Positions 27,718-35,348 of a DNA stretch of 64,000 nt are shown here, piece by piece. Position numbers and translations under genes: made by a program. The stretch's first letter is position 1. Each line of letters opens with the position of its first letter. The notes below the pieces were generated by a model, which saw only the letters and a program-made list of their open reading frames with translations, ran no database searches and was not told where the DNA came from. Source of the stretch: Bacteroidota bacterium (GTDB taxonomy: Bacteria > Bacteroidota > Bacteroidia > AKYH767-A > 2013-40CM-41-45); NCBI GenBank assembly GCA_016713765.1, contig JADJON010000001.1, positions 930,001-994,000 on the forward strand, given 5' to 3'.

Positions 27718-28138
27718 TGATAGGGAATAGTGAATAGTGAACAGTGAATAGTAAATAGTATGGAGCGAATAGCCAATAGCGAACAGCGAATAGTTTTAAT
27801 GAATAGTGAACCCTGCCTGCCGAAGCTTTAGCGTAGGCAGGAGTGAATAGTAAAAAGTGAATAGCCAATAGCGAACAGCGAATAGTACATAGTGATTGCC
27901 CTCCTAAGCTTGGGCGGCAGTAGGAAACTCGAAACCCGCCTGCCTGCCGTAGCTTTAGCGTAGGCAGGAGTGAATAGTATGGAGCGAATAGCCAATAGCG
28001 AACAGCGAATAGTACATAGTGATTGCCCTCCTAAGCTTGGGCGGCAGTAGGAAACTCGAAACTAGAAACTAGAAACCCGAAACCCACAACCCACCTGCCT
28101 GCCGTAGCTTTAGCGTAGGCAGGAAACCCGGAACCCCT
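27718..28138. repeat. Intergenic repeat field with three 30-bp hairpin elements
   Basis: About 420 bases without a gene. It contains degenerate tandem 7-9 mers of the GTGAATAGTGAACAG type, and three copies of a 30-bp element starting CCTGCCTGCC and ending AGGCAGG (27812-27841, 27939-27968, 28094-28123; a fourth is at 53062-53091). A 77-bp segment is present twice without change (27859-27935 and 27986-28062). Both 77-bp copies end in the GAAACTCGAAAC family. Spurious frames rich in LLFTVHYSLF arise on the minus strand and are not genes. Confidence 0.9.
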
Positions 28139-28142
28139 TCCC

Positions 28143-28538
28143 ATGCGTGTAGTTGCTGTCCAACGTGGTAAACGAGAACTTGCTCTGGTTGTCGTGTTAT
28201 TCATCATCATGACCGCGGTGTTACCGCAATTTCAGGATGTGATACTACCGCCGGAGACGCGTTTCCGTTTGTTTGGTATTGCCGGTGGAAACAAACGATT
28301 GGTTATTCTGGGACCAGCTCTGGGGCTGTTGTTTGCAATCGGACTCTTCCGGAGAAAATTCTGGGCACGTCAACTGACTTTGCTGGTCTGCATCATCGTC
28401 GCGGTGACAGCCATTGCTTTCATCATTGCTTCCGACGCGTACTATTATCCCGGCCAGATCGGGCTCCTGGTGATTGCCGCTACCTGCTATGCGCTGTTGC
28501 GCTTCAACAAGAATATCCGCTTCTACTTCGAAGCTTAA
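28143..28538 (+). CDS. Four-helix membrane protein of unknown function
   Basis: 131 residues. Four hydrophobic segments (LALVVVLFIIMTAVLP, LVILGPALGLLFAIGLF, LTLLVCIIVAVTAIAFIIA, IGLLVIAATCYALL) separated by short basic loops; no family recognised. The start follows closely on the repeat field; a bidirectional terminator lies directly after the stop. Codon use matches neighbouring genes, and the frame is uninterrupted. Confidence 0.72.
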   Translation: MRVVAVQRGKRELALVVVLFIIMTAVLPQFQDVILPPETRFRLFGIAGGNKRLVILGPALGLLFAIGLFRRKFWARQLTLLVCIIVAVTAIAFIIASDAYYYPGQIGLLVIAATCYALLRFNKNIRFYFEA

Positions 28539-28544
28539 AAAAGA

Positions 28545-28573
28545 AAAACCGTTCACGGTAGGTGAACGGTTTT
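28545..28573. terminator. Bidirectional terminator between membrane protein and tRNA-Thr
   Basis: Perfect 12-bp stem AAAACCGTTCAC (28545-28556) / GTGAACGGTTTT (28562-28573) with a five-base loop. A runs on the left and Ts on the right let it serve both the plus-strand gene and the minus-strand tRNA. Confidence 0.85.
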
Positions 28574-28577
28574 GGGG

Positions 28578-28650
28578 AGCCAATTGTCGGACTCGAACCG
28601 ACGACCTGCTCATTACGAATGAGCTGCTCTACCAGCTGAGCTAAATTGGC
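28578..28650 (-). tRNA. tRNA-Thr(CGT)
   Basis: 73-base cloverleaf on the minus strand. Acceptor stem GCCAATT/AATTGGC, D arm TAGCTCAGCTGGTAGAGC, anticodon stem GCTCA/TGAGC with loop TTCGTAA (anticodon CGT, reads ACG), T arm with GGTTCGAGTCC; discriminator T, no encoded CCA. It stands alone; the terminator at 28545-28573 follows it. Confidence 0.95.
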
Positions 28651-28865
28651 TGGTTAAAAGACGCTTTATTAGCGTTTTTGGAGGCGCAAAGTTCCGAAAA
28701 AAACCCTTTGAATGTCTCATTTTGACGGTATTTTTTGCGAATTCCGTTCAAAATGCGGGTTTTTACCAAAAAATCAAGAAAACTGAAACAAACAGCCGGT
28801 CAGCCCGTTCAAATTGCTGTGTGTTTCATGTTAAGTTTTAAGTAAGTACTTGAGTTGTTGATCAG

Positions 28866-28902
28866 GAAACCCCGGACGGAAGTCATGGGGTTTCTTGTTT
28901 TT
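28866..28902 (+). terminator. Terminator-like hairpin without an assigned gene
   Basis: GAAACCCC (28866-28873) / GGGGTTTC (28887-28894) followed by TTGTTTTT on the plus strand. No plus-strand gene lies in the 220 bases upstream, so it may end a small RNA, or be a relic. Confidence 0.45.
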
Positions 28903-28969
28903 CATAGGTACCGTCGGTAGGGTCGAGAGGCTTCTGACACAGCTTGCCGATGAAGGTTTGTTGTTCCGA

Positions 28970-29099
28970 GTTCCGGGTTTCGCGTTTCGAGTTAAAAAAA
29001 ATCCTCGCACCTCGTATCTCGTACCTCACACCTCGCAACCTGCCCTTCGTCGCCAGTCCCAGTCACAAAACCCGAAACTCGAAACTCGAAACCCGGAAC
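28970..29099. repeat. Inverted repeat of GAAACTCG/CGGGTTTC units
   Basis: Left arm 28970-28993 and right arm 29076-29099 are complementary at 23 of 24 positions, with an 82-bp spacer. The right arm continues as a tandem GGAACCC / AGAACTC array to about 29138, and the spacer carries a CTCGTATCTCGTACC-type run. Confidence 0.85.
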
Positions 29100-29134
29100 C
29101 CGGAACCCGGAACTCAGAACTCAGAACTCAGAAC

Positions 29135-29692
29135 TCAGATTGTCATGATTTCCTTCTCCTTCGCCTCGACATGCTTGTCGACTTGGGCGATGAAGCCGTC
29201 GGTGATCTTTTGGATCTGATCTTCGAGTCCTTTCACCACATCTTCCGGTACGCCTTTCGCTTCTTTCTTGATGTGTTCGTTGGATTCGCGGCGAACCGTG
29301 CGGATGCCCACTTTGGCGTGTTCGCCTTCCGCTTTTGTTTTCTTCACCAGTTCCTTCCGGCGTTCTTCCGTCAGCGGCGGGATGTTGATCCGGACCACCG
29401 TTCCGTCATTCGAAGGAGTGAAGCCGAGGTTGGCGCCCAGGATCGCCTTTTCGATCGGGCCCAGCATGCTCTTTTCCCAGGGCTGAATCACCAGTGTACG
29501 GGCTTCCGGTGCGCTCACGTTCGCGACCTGGTTCAGGGGAGTCGCGGTACCGTAGTAGTCAACGTGCACGCTGTCGAGCATGGTCGGGTTGGCGCGGCCG
29601 GCGCGGATCTTGGCGAGTTCGACTTCCAGGTGGTCGATCGCCTTTTGCATATGCGAACGGGTGTCGTTCAAGGTCTTGTTGGCGTCTAACAT
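29135..29692 (-). CDS. frr: Ribosome recycling factor
   Basis: 185 residues, standard length. It splits post-termination ribosomes together with EF-G. The signatures KIRAGRANPTMLD, YYGTATPLNQ, VRINIPPLTEERRKELVKK (cut) and the helical C-terminus are all present. It follows pyrH by 63 bp, the usual pyrH-frr order in bacteria. The stop codon lies inside the start of an AACTCAG repeat array, so the repeats abut the coding region. Confidence 0.97.
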   Translation of the reverse strand: MLDANKTLNDTRSHMQKAIDHLEVELAKIRAGRANPTMLDSVHVDYYGTATPLNQVANVSAPEARTLVIQPWEKSMLGPIEKAILGANLGFTPSNDGTVVRINIPPLTEERRKELVKKTKAEGEHAKVGIRTVRRESNEHIKKEAKGVPEDVVKGLEDQIQKITDGFIAQVDKHVEAKEKEIMTI

Positions 29693-29755
29693 AAAAGCGA
29701 CGGTGTTGAGCGGTTCGTTTTCGGTCAGCGAGGTAATCCGCTGTTTAGTTCAATA

Positions 29756-30466
29756 TCAGAATTCGACCAGGGTGCCGACCTGCTGTCCCTCCATCACACG
29801 GAGAAGGTTGCCGGGTTTGTTCATGTCGAACACGATGATCGGTACTTTGTTTTCGTTGCACAGGGTGAAGGCTGTCAGGTCCATGATCTTGAGGCCCTTT
29901 TCGTAAACCTCGTCGAAGGTGACGGTCTCGTACTTCACGGCATTTTTGTCTTTCTCCGGATCGGCTGTATAGATGCCATCCACGCGTGTGCCTTTCAGGA
30001 TCACATCGGCGTTGATTTCGACCGCCCGCAGGGAGGCGGCCGTGTCGGTCGTAAAATAAGGGTTGCCGGTACCGGCGCCGAAGATGACGACACGTCCTTT
30101 TTCCAGGTGGCGGATGGCGCGACGTCGGATATAGGGCTCGCAGATCTGCTCCATCTTGATCGCCGACTGCAGGCGGGTCTTCACGCCAAGTCCTTCCAGC
30201 GCGCTTTGCAGCGCCATGGAGTTGATGACCGTAGCCAGCATGCCCATGTAGTCGCCCTGGGCGCGGTCGATCACCCCGCCGGCATCGTTCCCGACGCCGC
30301 GGAAGATGTTCCCGCCGCCGATCACGATGGCGGTCTCTACGCCTTTATCGACAATCCGTTTGATCTCTTCCGCGTATTGGCGGAGGCGGGTGTGGTCGAT
30401 CCCGAATTCTTTCTCGCCCATCAGCGATTCGCCGCTGAGCTTCAGGAGAACGCGTTTGTACTTCAT
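29756..30466 (-). CDS. pyrH: UMP kinase
   Basis: 236 residues, the usual bacterial PyrH length. It phosphorylates UMP to UDP in pyrimidine nucleotide synthesis and belongs to the amino-acid kinase fold. Visible motifs: [10 protein letters not shown] at the N-terminus, [11 protein letters not shown], and the UMP/ATP-binding [26 protein letters not shown] box (minus strand, 30473-30480) lies only six bases before the ATG, so the message may be nearly leaderless. It follows the tsf terminator and so is probably a separate unit with frr. Confidence 0.97.
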   Translation of the reverse strand: MKYKRVLLKLSGESLMGEKEFGIDHTRLRQYAEEIKRIVDKGVETAIVIGGGNIFRGVGNDAGGVIDRAQGDYMGMLATVINSMALQSALEGLGVKTRLQSAIKMEQICEPYIRRRAIRHLEKGRVVIFGAGTGNPYFTTDTAASLRAVEINADVILKGTRVDGIYTADPEKDKNAVKYETVTFDEVYEKGLKIMDLTAFTLCNENKVPIIVFDMNKPGNLLRVMEGQQVGTLVEF

Positions 30467-30527
30467 CGAGGGCGAAGTTAGGAAATTTCGGGTGGGGTGA
30501 GCACCTGACCGTAGCCTGCGGTACGGG

Positions 30528-30564
30528 GCAAAAAAAAGCGGCTGCTCTTTCGGGCAGCCGCTTT
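30528..30564 (-). terminator. Terminator of the rplM-rpsI-rpsB-tsf operon
   Basis: Stem AAAGCGGCTGC (30535-30545) / GCAGCCGCTTT (30554-30564); on the minus strand it ends in eight Ts. Lies 18 bp beyond the tsf stop. Confidence 0.92.
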
Positions 30565-30582
30565 CGTATGGTTTGGTTCGGA

Positions 30583-31413
30583 TTAACCGATCTTGACACG
30601 CTTCATAGCCGTGACCTTGAGGTTCTTGTCGATCGACTCGAGGTACTGGCGGACGGATTTCTTTTCGTCCTTGATGAAGGATTGGTTCAGCAGGGTGTAC
30701 TCGGTGTAGAACTTGTTCACCTTGCCCTGGGCGATCTTTTCGATCATGTTTTCCGGCTTGCCTTCCTGACGTGCCTGGTCACGGGCGATCTCCATTTCAC
30801 GCTCCAGCATCTTGTTGTCCACGTCGTCCTTGTCGATGGCAACCGGCGCCATGGCAGCGGTCTGCATGGCCACGTCCTTGCCGGTCTCTTCGGAAACGGT
30901 CTGGTTGAAGCCGAGCATGGAGGTCAGTTTATTGCCGGGGTGGTTGTACACCACGACTTTCGGAGCACTGACAGACTGGTAGTCGACGACGTCGATCTTC
31001 TCGCCGATCTTGCCCATCTGTTCGACGCAGGCTTCGGCTACGGTTACGTTGCCGAGTTTCAGCGACTTGAGATCGTCAGCCGTTGCCGGCTTGTTGCTCA
31101 TAGCGAGATCGAGGATCGATTCACCGAACTTGATGAAGTCGGCGTTGTTGGCCACGAAGTCGGTTTCGCAGCAAACAGCTACCACAGCACCGTAAGTGCC
31201 ATCAGCGGCGAGTTTGCCGAAAACATAACCTTCTTTCGCTTCACGGTCCTGGCGATTGGCTGCGATCTTCTGACCCTTCTTACGGAGCAGGTCGATTGCT
31301 GCTTCGAAATCGCCATTGGCTTCGGTCAGGGCTTTCTTGCAATCCATCATGCCTGCGCCGGTCATCTGGCGCAGCTTGTTCACGTCGGAAGCGGATATTG
31401 CGACGGTAGACAT
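30583..31413 (-). CDS. tsf: Translation elongation factor Ts
   Basis: 276 residues. Nucleotide exchange factor for EF-Tu. N-terminal UBA-like domain with [19 protein letters not shown], and the core motif for EF-Tu contact ([14 protein letters not shown]). It lies 34 bp after rpsB, a pairing kept across bacteria, and is the last gene before the operon terminator. Confidence 0.97.
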   Translation of the reverse strand: MSTVAISASDVNKLRQMTGAGMMDCKKALTEANGDFEAAIDLLRKKGQKIAANRQDREAKEGYVFGKLAADGTYGAVVAVCCETDFVANNADFIKFGESILDLAMSNKPATADDLKSLKLGNVTVAEACVEQMGKIGEKIDVVDYQSVSAPKVVVYNHPGNKLTSMLGFNQTVSEETGKDVAMQTAAMAPVAIDKDDVDNKMLEREMEIARDQARQEGKPENMIEKIAQGKVNKFYTEYTLLNQSFIKDEKKSVRQYLESIDKNLKVTAMKRVKIG

Positions 31414-31447
31414 TGTGGGGTTCTTTCTCTTAGGGGTTAATGAATGA

Positions 31448-32221
31448 TCACTTCTCTTCGGAAGTCTCAGCGGAAGCGGCCGTTGCGCCTTCTCCCGTCT
31501 CTTCTTCCTTCTCCTTATCCATCTCCTTGTCCATCTTGCGCTCGGAGAGGCCTTCTTCGATGGCTTTCACCATGGTCTCCACGATAAGGGAGATCGACTT
31601 GGTAGCATCGTCGTTGGCCGGGATGGCGAAATCAACCTGCGAAGGATCCGTGTTGGTATCCGTGATGGCGAAGGTCGGGATGTTCAGCTTCTGTGCTTCG
31701 GCAACCGCGATGTGCTCCTTGTTGATGTCGATGATGAAGAGGGCGGCGGGCAGACGACCGAGGTCGGAGATGCTGCCGAGGAATTTCTCCATTTTCGACT
31801 TGGCGCGGGTGATCATCAGGCGCTCCTTCTTGGAGATGTTGGCGAAGGTGCCATCGGTCTCCATTTTCTCATACTGGCCCATCTTCTTCACCGACTTCCG
31901 TACGGTAGCGAAGTTGGTCAGCATGCCGCCAGGCCAGCGTTCTACGATGAACGGCATGTTCACCTTGCCGGCGGCGTTGGCTACGATCTCTTTCGCCTGC
32001 TTTTTGGTGGCGACGAAGAGGATCTTCTTGCCCGACTTGGCGATCTGCTTCAGGGCTGCAGCGGCTTCATCGACTTTGGCAACGGTCTTGTTGAGGTCGA
32101 TGATGTGGATACCACGGGCTTCCATGAAGATGTACGGAGCCATTTTGGGGTTCCACTTGCTCTTCAGATGGCCGAAATGTGCGCCGGCCTCCAGCAGGTC
32201 TTGGTAAGTAACGCGGGACAT
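31448..32221 (-). CDS. rpsB: 30S ribosomal protein S2
   Basis: 257 residues. Motifs of the S2 family: LLEAGAHFGHLKSKWNPKM at the N-terminus, FVATKKQAKEIV, and RWPGGMLTNF. The C-terminal 30 residues form an acidic, alanine/glutamate-rich extension (GEGATAASAETSEEK) longer than in E. coli. Follows rpsI after 70 bp with a hairpin in between, and precedes tsf. Confidence 0.97.
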   Translation of the reverse strand: MSRVTYQDLLEAGAHFGHLKSKWNPKMAPYIFMEARGIHIIDLNKTVAKVDEAAAALKQIAKSGKKILFVATKKQAKEIVANAAGKVNMPFIVERWPGGMLTNFATVRKSVKKMGQYEKMETDGTFANISKKERLMITRAKSKMEKFLGSISDLGRLPAALFIIDINKEHIAVAEAQKLNIPTFAITDTNTDPSQVDFAIPANDDATKSISLIVETMVKAIEEGLSERKMDKEMDKEKEEETGEGATAASAETSEEK

Positions 32222-32251
32222 GTGTTGTGTTGTCTGTTTGATAAGTTGAAT

Positions 32252-32277
32252 GGGAAGGACGGTAGTACGTCCTTCCC
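32252..32277 (-). other. Intercistronic hairpin between rpsI and rpsB
   Basis: Perfect 10-bp stem GGGAAGGACG (32252-32261) / CGTCCTTCCC (32268-32277), six-base loop. No T run follows on the minus strand, so it is not a classical terminator; it may be a processing site, mRNA stabiliser or S2 control element. Confidence 0.6.
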
Positions 32278-32291
32278 GGTGTTGATCTGGA

Positions 32292-32672
32292 TTAACGCTT
32301 GCTGAACTGGAAGCGCTTACGTGCCTTGCGCTGACCCGGCTTCTTCCGTTCTACCATGCGCGGGTCGCGGGTCATGAGGCCCTCTTTCCGCAGCGGGGAT
32401 TTGTTCTCTTCACTCACCTTCACCAGCGCGCGGGCAATGCCCAGGCGGATGGCTTCGGCCTGGCCACGGATTCCTCCGCCCATCACGTTGACCGTGACAT
32501 CGAAATTTTCTTTCGCGTTCACGACCGACTGGGCGTGGGTCACGATGTATTGCAGCGGACCTACCGGGAAGTACTCCTTGAAGTCGCGGTTGTTGATCTT
32601 GATGTCGCCGTTGCCCGGAGTCAGGTAAACACGGGCTACAGAGGTCTTTCTTCTACCGATTGCGTGAATCAT
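32292..32672 (-). CDS. rpsI: 30S ribosomal protein S9
   Basis: 126 residues. N-terminal IGRRKTSVARVYL, central GGGIRGQAEAIRLGIARAL and the basic C-terminal tail KKPGQRKARKRFQFSKR that reaches into the ribosomal P site. Lies 26 bp after rplM, the universal L13-S9 pairing. Confidence 0.97.
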   Translation of the reverse strand: MIHAIGRRKTSVARVYLTPGNGDIKINNRDFKEYFPVGPLQYIVTHAQSVVNAKENFDVTVNVMGGGIRGQAEAIRLGIARALVKVSEENKSPLRKEGLMTRDPRMVERKKPGQRKARKRFQFSKR

Positions 32673-32698
32673 TGGAACGGATTATTCAGGGAAATGGA

Positions 32699-33145
32699 TC
32701 AGGCGATTTTGATTTGCTTGGGCTGTTGACCGGCATGAGGATGCGCGGTGCCGGCGTAAACGTGCAGGTTACGGAAAAGCTCGCGACCCAGACGGTTCTT
32801 CGGAAGCATGCCGCGAATGGCGTGCTCGAGTACGCGCTCCGGAAAACGGTTCAATACGTCCTTCGGCGTAGCGAAACGCTGTCCGCCCGGATAACCGGTG
32901 TAACGTACGTAGGTCTTGTCAACCAGTTTGTTGCCCGTGAAGCGGACTTTATCAGCATTGATGATCACGACGTTGTCGCCGCAATCTACGTGCGGGGTGT
33001 AGGACGGCTTGGTCTTACCGCGAAGGATCATCGCTACCTGGGTGGAAAGACGACCGACGACCATATCCGTCGCGTCGATCAGGACCCATTCTTTCTTCAC
33101 GGTCTTCGCATTGGCCGAAACCGTTTTATAACTCACAGCGTTCAC
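32699..33145 (-). CDS. rplM: 50S ribosomal protein L13
   Basis: 148 residues. Family signatures include WVLIDATDMVVGRLSTQVA and YPGGQRFATPKDVL. First gene of the rplM-rpsI-rpsB-tsf operon; a consensus promoter with a leader of roughly 50 bases precedes it. The leader holds a CCCC-TTCG-GGGG hairpin (33186-33197) that could be used for control. Confidence 0.97.
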   Translation of the reverse strand: MNAVSYKTVSANAKTVKKEWVLIDATDMVVGRLSTQVAMILRGKTKPSYTPHVDCGDNVVIINADKVRFTGNKLVDKTYVRYTGYPGGQRFATPKDVLNRFPERVLEHAIRGMLPKNRLGRELFRNLHVYAGTAHPHAGQQPKQIKIA

Positions 33146-33200
33146 TTTCCGTTGATTTTTAAGGGTTTTCTAAATCGATCGGGTTTCCCCGAAGGGGTTG

Positions 33201-33231
33201 CAAAAGTACGAGATTTTTCCGTACCTCCAAA
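33201..33231 (-). promoter_or_regulatory. Consensus Bacteroidota promoter of the ribosomal protein operon
   Basis: On the minus strand TTTG (33228-33231), 19 bases, then TACTTTTG (33201-33208): an exact match to TTTG-N19-TAnnTTTG. The strongest promoter in the window, as expected for ribosomal genes. Confidence 0.92.
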
Positions 33232-33293
33232 CTGTGATTAAAAAAGGTATCAGGAGGAAAATGTGAATGAGCGGGCGTGCACTTGTAGCACCC

Positions 33294-33986
33294 TTAAAAG
33301 GCCATACCCAGGGCCAATCCGACAAACGGGTTGATCTCGTATTCCCGAAGGCTTTTAACAGCCAATGGGGTGAAAGCTATCCGGCCAAAAAGGCCATTTT
33401 TACGCTGATATCGCAATCCGAGCAAGGCGGAATAGATCAGTTCCGCCTTCCCTTCCTGCGGAAACGCGGGGGTGATGCCCCATCCCATTTCGAATTTGTA
33501 CAAGCGGCCGGTAACCACCGAAGCTGTGATCGGGATCGTGAATTCCGGGTCTTTATCCGGATAAATCCCGGCCCCGATCCGAATATGGACCGCCAGTGGG
33601 GCCAAGGCATCTTTATAAATCCGGTAATCGCCATTGACCGAAAGGATGCCCGAACCGCCGATTTCACCAAAAAATGCCCATTTTGAGTCACCCAACTCCT
33701 CTTCTATACGCAAACGGCGAACTAACAACGGGTCGTCCGAACGGCTGGGTCGTTCAAACTGCTCTATTTTACCGTTTTGAAAATGAATGGATTGTAGGTC
33801 TAGACGGCTGACTGCCCGGTCCGGCTCGTTCGATGTCCCCAGGAGATTATAGCGAATGGTGAATTCCCCGACTTCCAGTACCCTGGCCACCTCCCGCTTA
33901 CCATTCCGGTAAACGAGCGTATCCTGTGCTGATACCTGAAGAATATACAGCAAGGCGACCAGGAGGAAACAAAGGGTACGTTTCAT
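33294..33986 (-). CDS. Exported protein, probable small outer-membrane barrel
   Basis: 230 residues. Signal peptide LCFLLVALLYILQVSAQ; a short N-terminal domain (DTLVYRNGKREVARVLEVG, common in Bacteroidota exported proteins); then about residues 100-230 of alternating strands (GEIGGSGILSVNGDYRIY, LYKFEMGWGITPAF) ending in a terminal aromatic (GLALGMAF), as in outer-membrane barrels. No function known. Its start overlaps the stop of the gene at 33983-34279 by 4 bp, so they are coupled. Confidence 0.78.
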   Translation of the reverse strand: MKRTLCFLLVALLYILQVSAQDTLVYRNGKREVARVLEVGEFTIRYNLLGTSNEPDRAVSRLDLQSIHFQNGKIEQFERPSRSDDPLLVRRLRIEEELGDSKWAFFGEIGGSGILSVNGDYRIYKDALAPLAVHIRIGAGIYPDKDPEFTIPITASVVTGRLYKFEMGWGITPAFPQEGKAELIYSALLGLRYQRKNGLFGRIAFTPLAVKSLREYEINPFVGLALGMAF

Positions 33987-34279
33987 GACGAACGGTCTCG
34001 TTTTTCCGGATCATACGCGTCCAACATCCGGAACACCGGATAAGCCCGGAAGAAGAAGCCAGCCGAAAGTGTTCCAATGAGCAACAGCGGGATCCAACTG
34101 TCGCCCAATTGCATCAAGAGGAACAGGAAAAATGTGCCGAGGAAAAAAGCATAGACGATCAGGCTGAACAGTTCGACTTTCAGGGCCGGAAGTCCGCTTC
34201 GCTTCGCTTTGGCAATTCGCAACACGATCACCGCGGCCAGAAAGGCCAACAATAAGTAAGGTATCCAGGCTTTTTCCAT
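33983..34279 (-). CDS. Small three-helix membrane protein of unknown function
   Basis: 98 residues from the ATG at 34279; a longer frame back to 34375 exists, but its extra 32 residues are arginine/serine-rich and not hydrophobic. Three membrane helices (WIPYLLLAFLAAVIVL, LIVYAFFLGTFFLFLLMQL, WIPLLLIGTLSAGFFF) and a charged tail (DPEKRDRSS). Overlaps the following barrel gene by 4 bp. No family recognised. Confidence 0.68.
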   Translation of the reverse strand: MEKAWIPYLLLAFLAAVIVLRIAKAKRSGLPALKVELFSLIVYAFFLGTFFLFLLMQLGDSWIPLLLIGTLSAGFFFRAYPVFRMLDAYDPEKRDRSS

Positions 34280-34433
34280 GGGCTGACGATCGACAAAGCT
34301 AAGCAGAGATTCGGAGGAGTACGAACAGTTCCGCCTGCTTCGTCTCATTCTGATCATCGTATGATTATTCCACAATTATTCAGGCATTCAGCAGGGACGG
34401 AAACCTTTCGGCACCTTTGTTTGTCTTCTTACC

Positions 34434-35348
34434 GTGCAACACCCGGCACCTGTTCTCATTACCGGCGGATCCGGTCTCATCGGATCCGCGATCACCGAAG
34501 CCTTGACCCACGACCGGATTCCGGTGCGCTGGTATAGCCGGCAAAAGCTTCAGCCGTCCTCCGGCGTGCAGGTGTTTGCATGGAATCCTGCCAACGGTAG
34601 TGCAGATGCTGCCGCGCTCACCGGCGTCGAGACGATCATCCACCTGGCCGGAGCCGGCATAGCGGACGAGCGTTGGTCGCCTGCCAGAAAAGCGTTGATC
34701 ATCAACAGTCGCGTTCAGGCTGCGAACACCTTGTTCGAATTACTTCGTACGCATCCTCACCAGGTCAAAACGATCGTCGCGGCTTCGGCAGTAGGATATT
34801 TCGGTGATCGCGGCGAGCAGCTCGTCGACGAAGCGGCGGCACCCGGCCGAGGATTTCTCTCCGACTCCTGCGTCGCCTGGGAGCGGGCGCTTTCCCGCTT
34901 TTCGGAACTGGGAATCCGGATCGTGATCCTACGCGTCGGTTTCGTACTCAGTCGGCAGGGAGGAGCCCTTCCGGTGATGCGCAAACCGGTCGATTGGTTG
35001 CTGGGCGCTCCCCTTGGTTCAGGAAAGCAATACATCTCCTGGATCGACCTCGACGATCTGGTCGGCATGTTCCGCTTCGCGATGGACCATCACCAGCTTC
35101 GGGGTACCTATAATGCTGTTGCGCCTGCGCCGGTCACCAACCGACAACTGGTATCCACGATCGGGAAGGTACTGCACCGTCCGGTCTGGCCGATTCCGGT
35201 TCCGGGATTTCTCCTGCAACTGGTACTCGGCGAGAAAGCCGTGCTTGTCACCGGTGGCCAGCGTGTTTCGGCCGATAAGATTCAAAGGGCCGGCTATCAC
35301 TTTCACTTTCCTGCGCTCGAAGCTTCGCTGCGCCATCAACTCCTATGA
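34434..35348 (+). CDS. TIGR01777-family SDR epimerase-like protein
   Basis: 304 residues, GTG start at 34434, supported by a CACCTTTG box at 34412-34419. Rossmann motif ITGGSGLIGSAI, then the family signatures AGAGIADERWSPARK and IVAASAVGYFGDRGEQ and the C-terminal DUF1731-like region (VPGFLLQLVLGEKAVLVTGGQRV, abridged). Relatives include E. coli YfcH and plant SulA; the reaction is unknown. The stop overlaps the photolyase start by 4 bp (ATGA), suggesting coupled expression. Confidence 0.93.
   Translation: MQHPAPVLITGGSGLIGSAITEALTHDRIPVRWYSRQKLQPSSGVQVFAWNPANGSADAAALTGVETIIHLAGAGIADERWSPARKALIINSRVQAANTLFELLRTHPHQVKTIVAASAVGYFGDRGEQLVDEAAAPGRGFLSDSCVAWERALSRFSELGIRIVILRVGFVLSRQGGALPVMRKPVDWLLGAPLGSGKQYISWIDLDDLVGMFRFAMDHHQLRGTYNAVAPAPVTNRQLVSTIGKVLHRPVWPIPVPGFLLQLVLGEKAVLVTGGQRVSADKIQRAGYHFHFPALEASLRHQLL

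Larger units (their letters stand above)
28651..29134. other. Intergenic region without genes
   Basis: 484 bases between tRNA-Thr and frr. The left half is AT-rich and should carry the tRNA promoter, though no exact TAnnTTTG was found. A terminator-like hairpin (28866-28902) and a long inverted repeat made of GAAACTCG-type units (28970-29099) are listed separately. The repeats (AGAACTCAGAACTC) run right up to the frr stop codon. Confidence 0.6.

Noticed and set aside
27074..27868. 264-codon minus-strand frame over the WD40 gene and repeat field
   Set aside because: Antisense to the WD40 gene; its N-terminus is translated repeat (LLFTVHYSLF).
28895..29689. 264-codon plus-strand frame
   Set aside because: Begins in repeats and continues antisense to frr.
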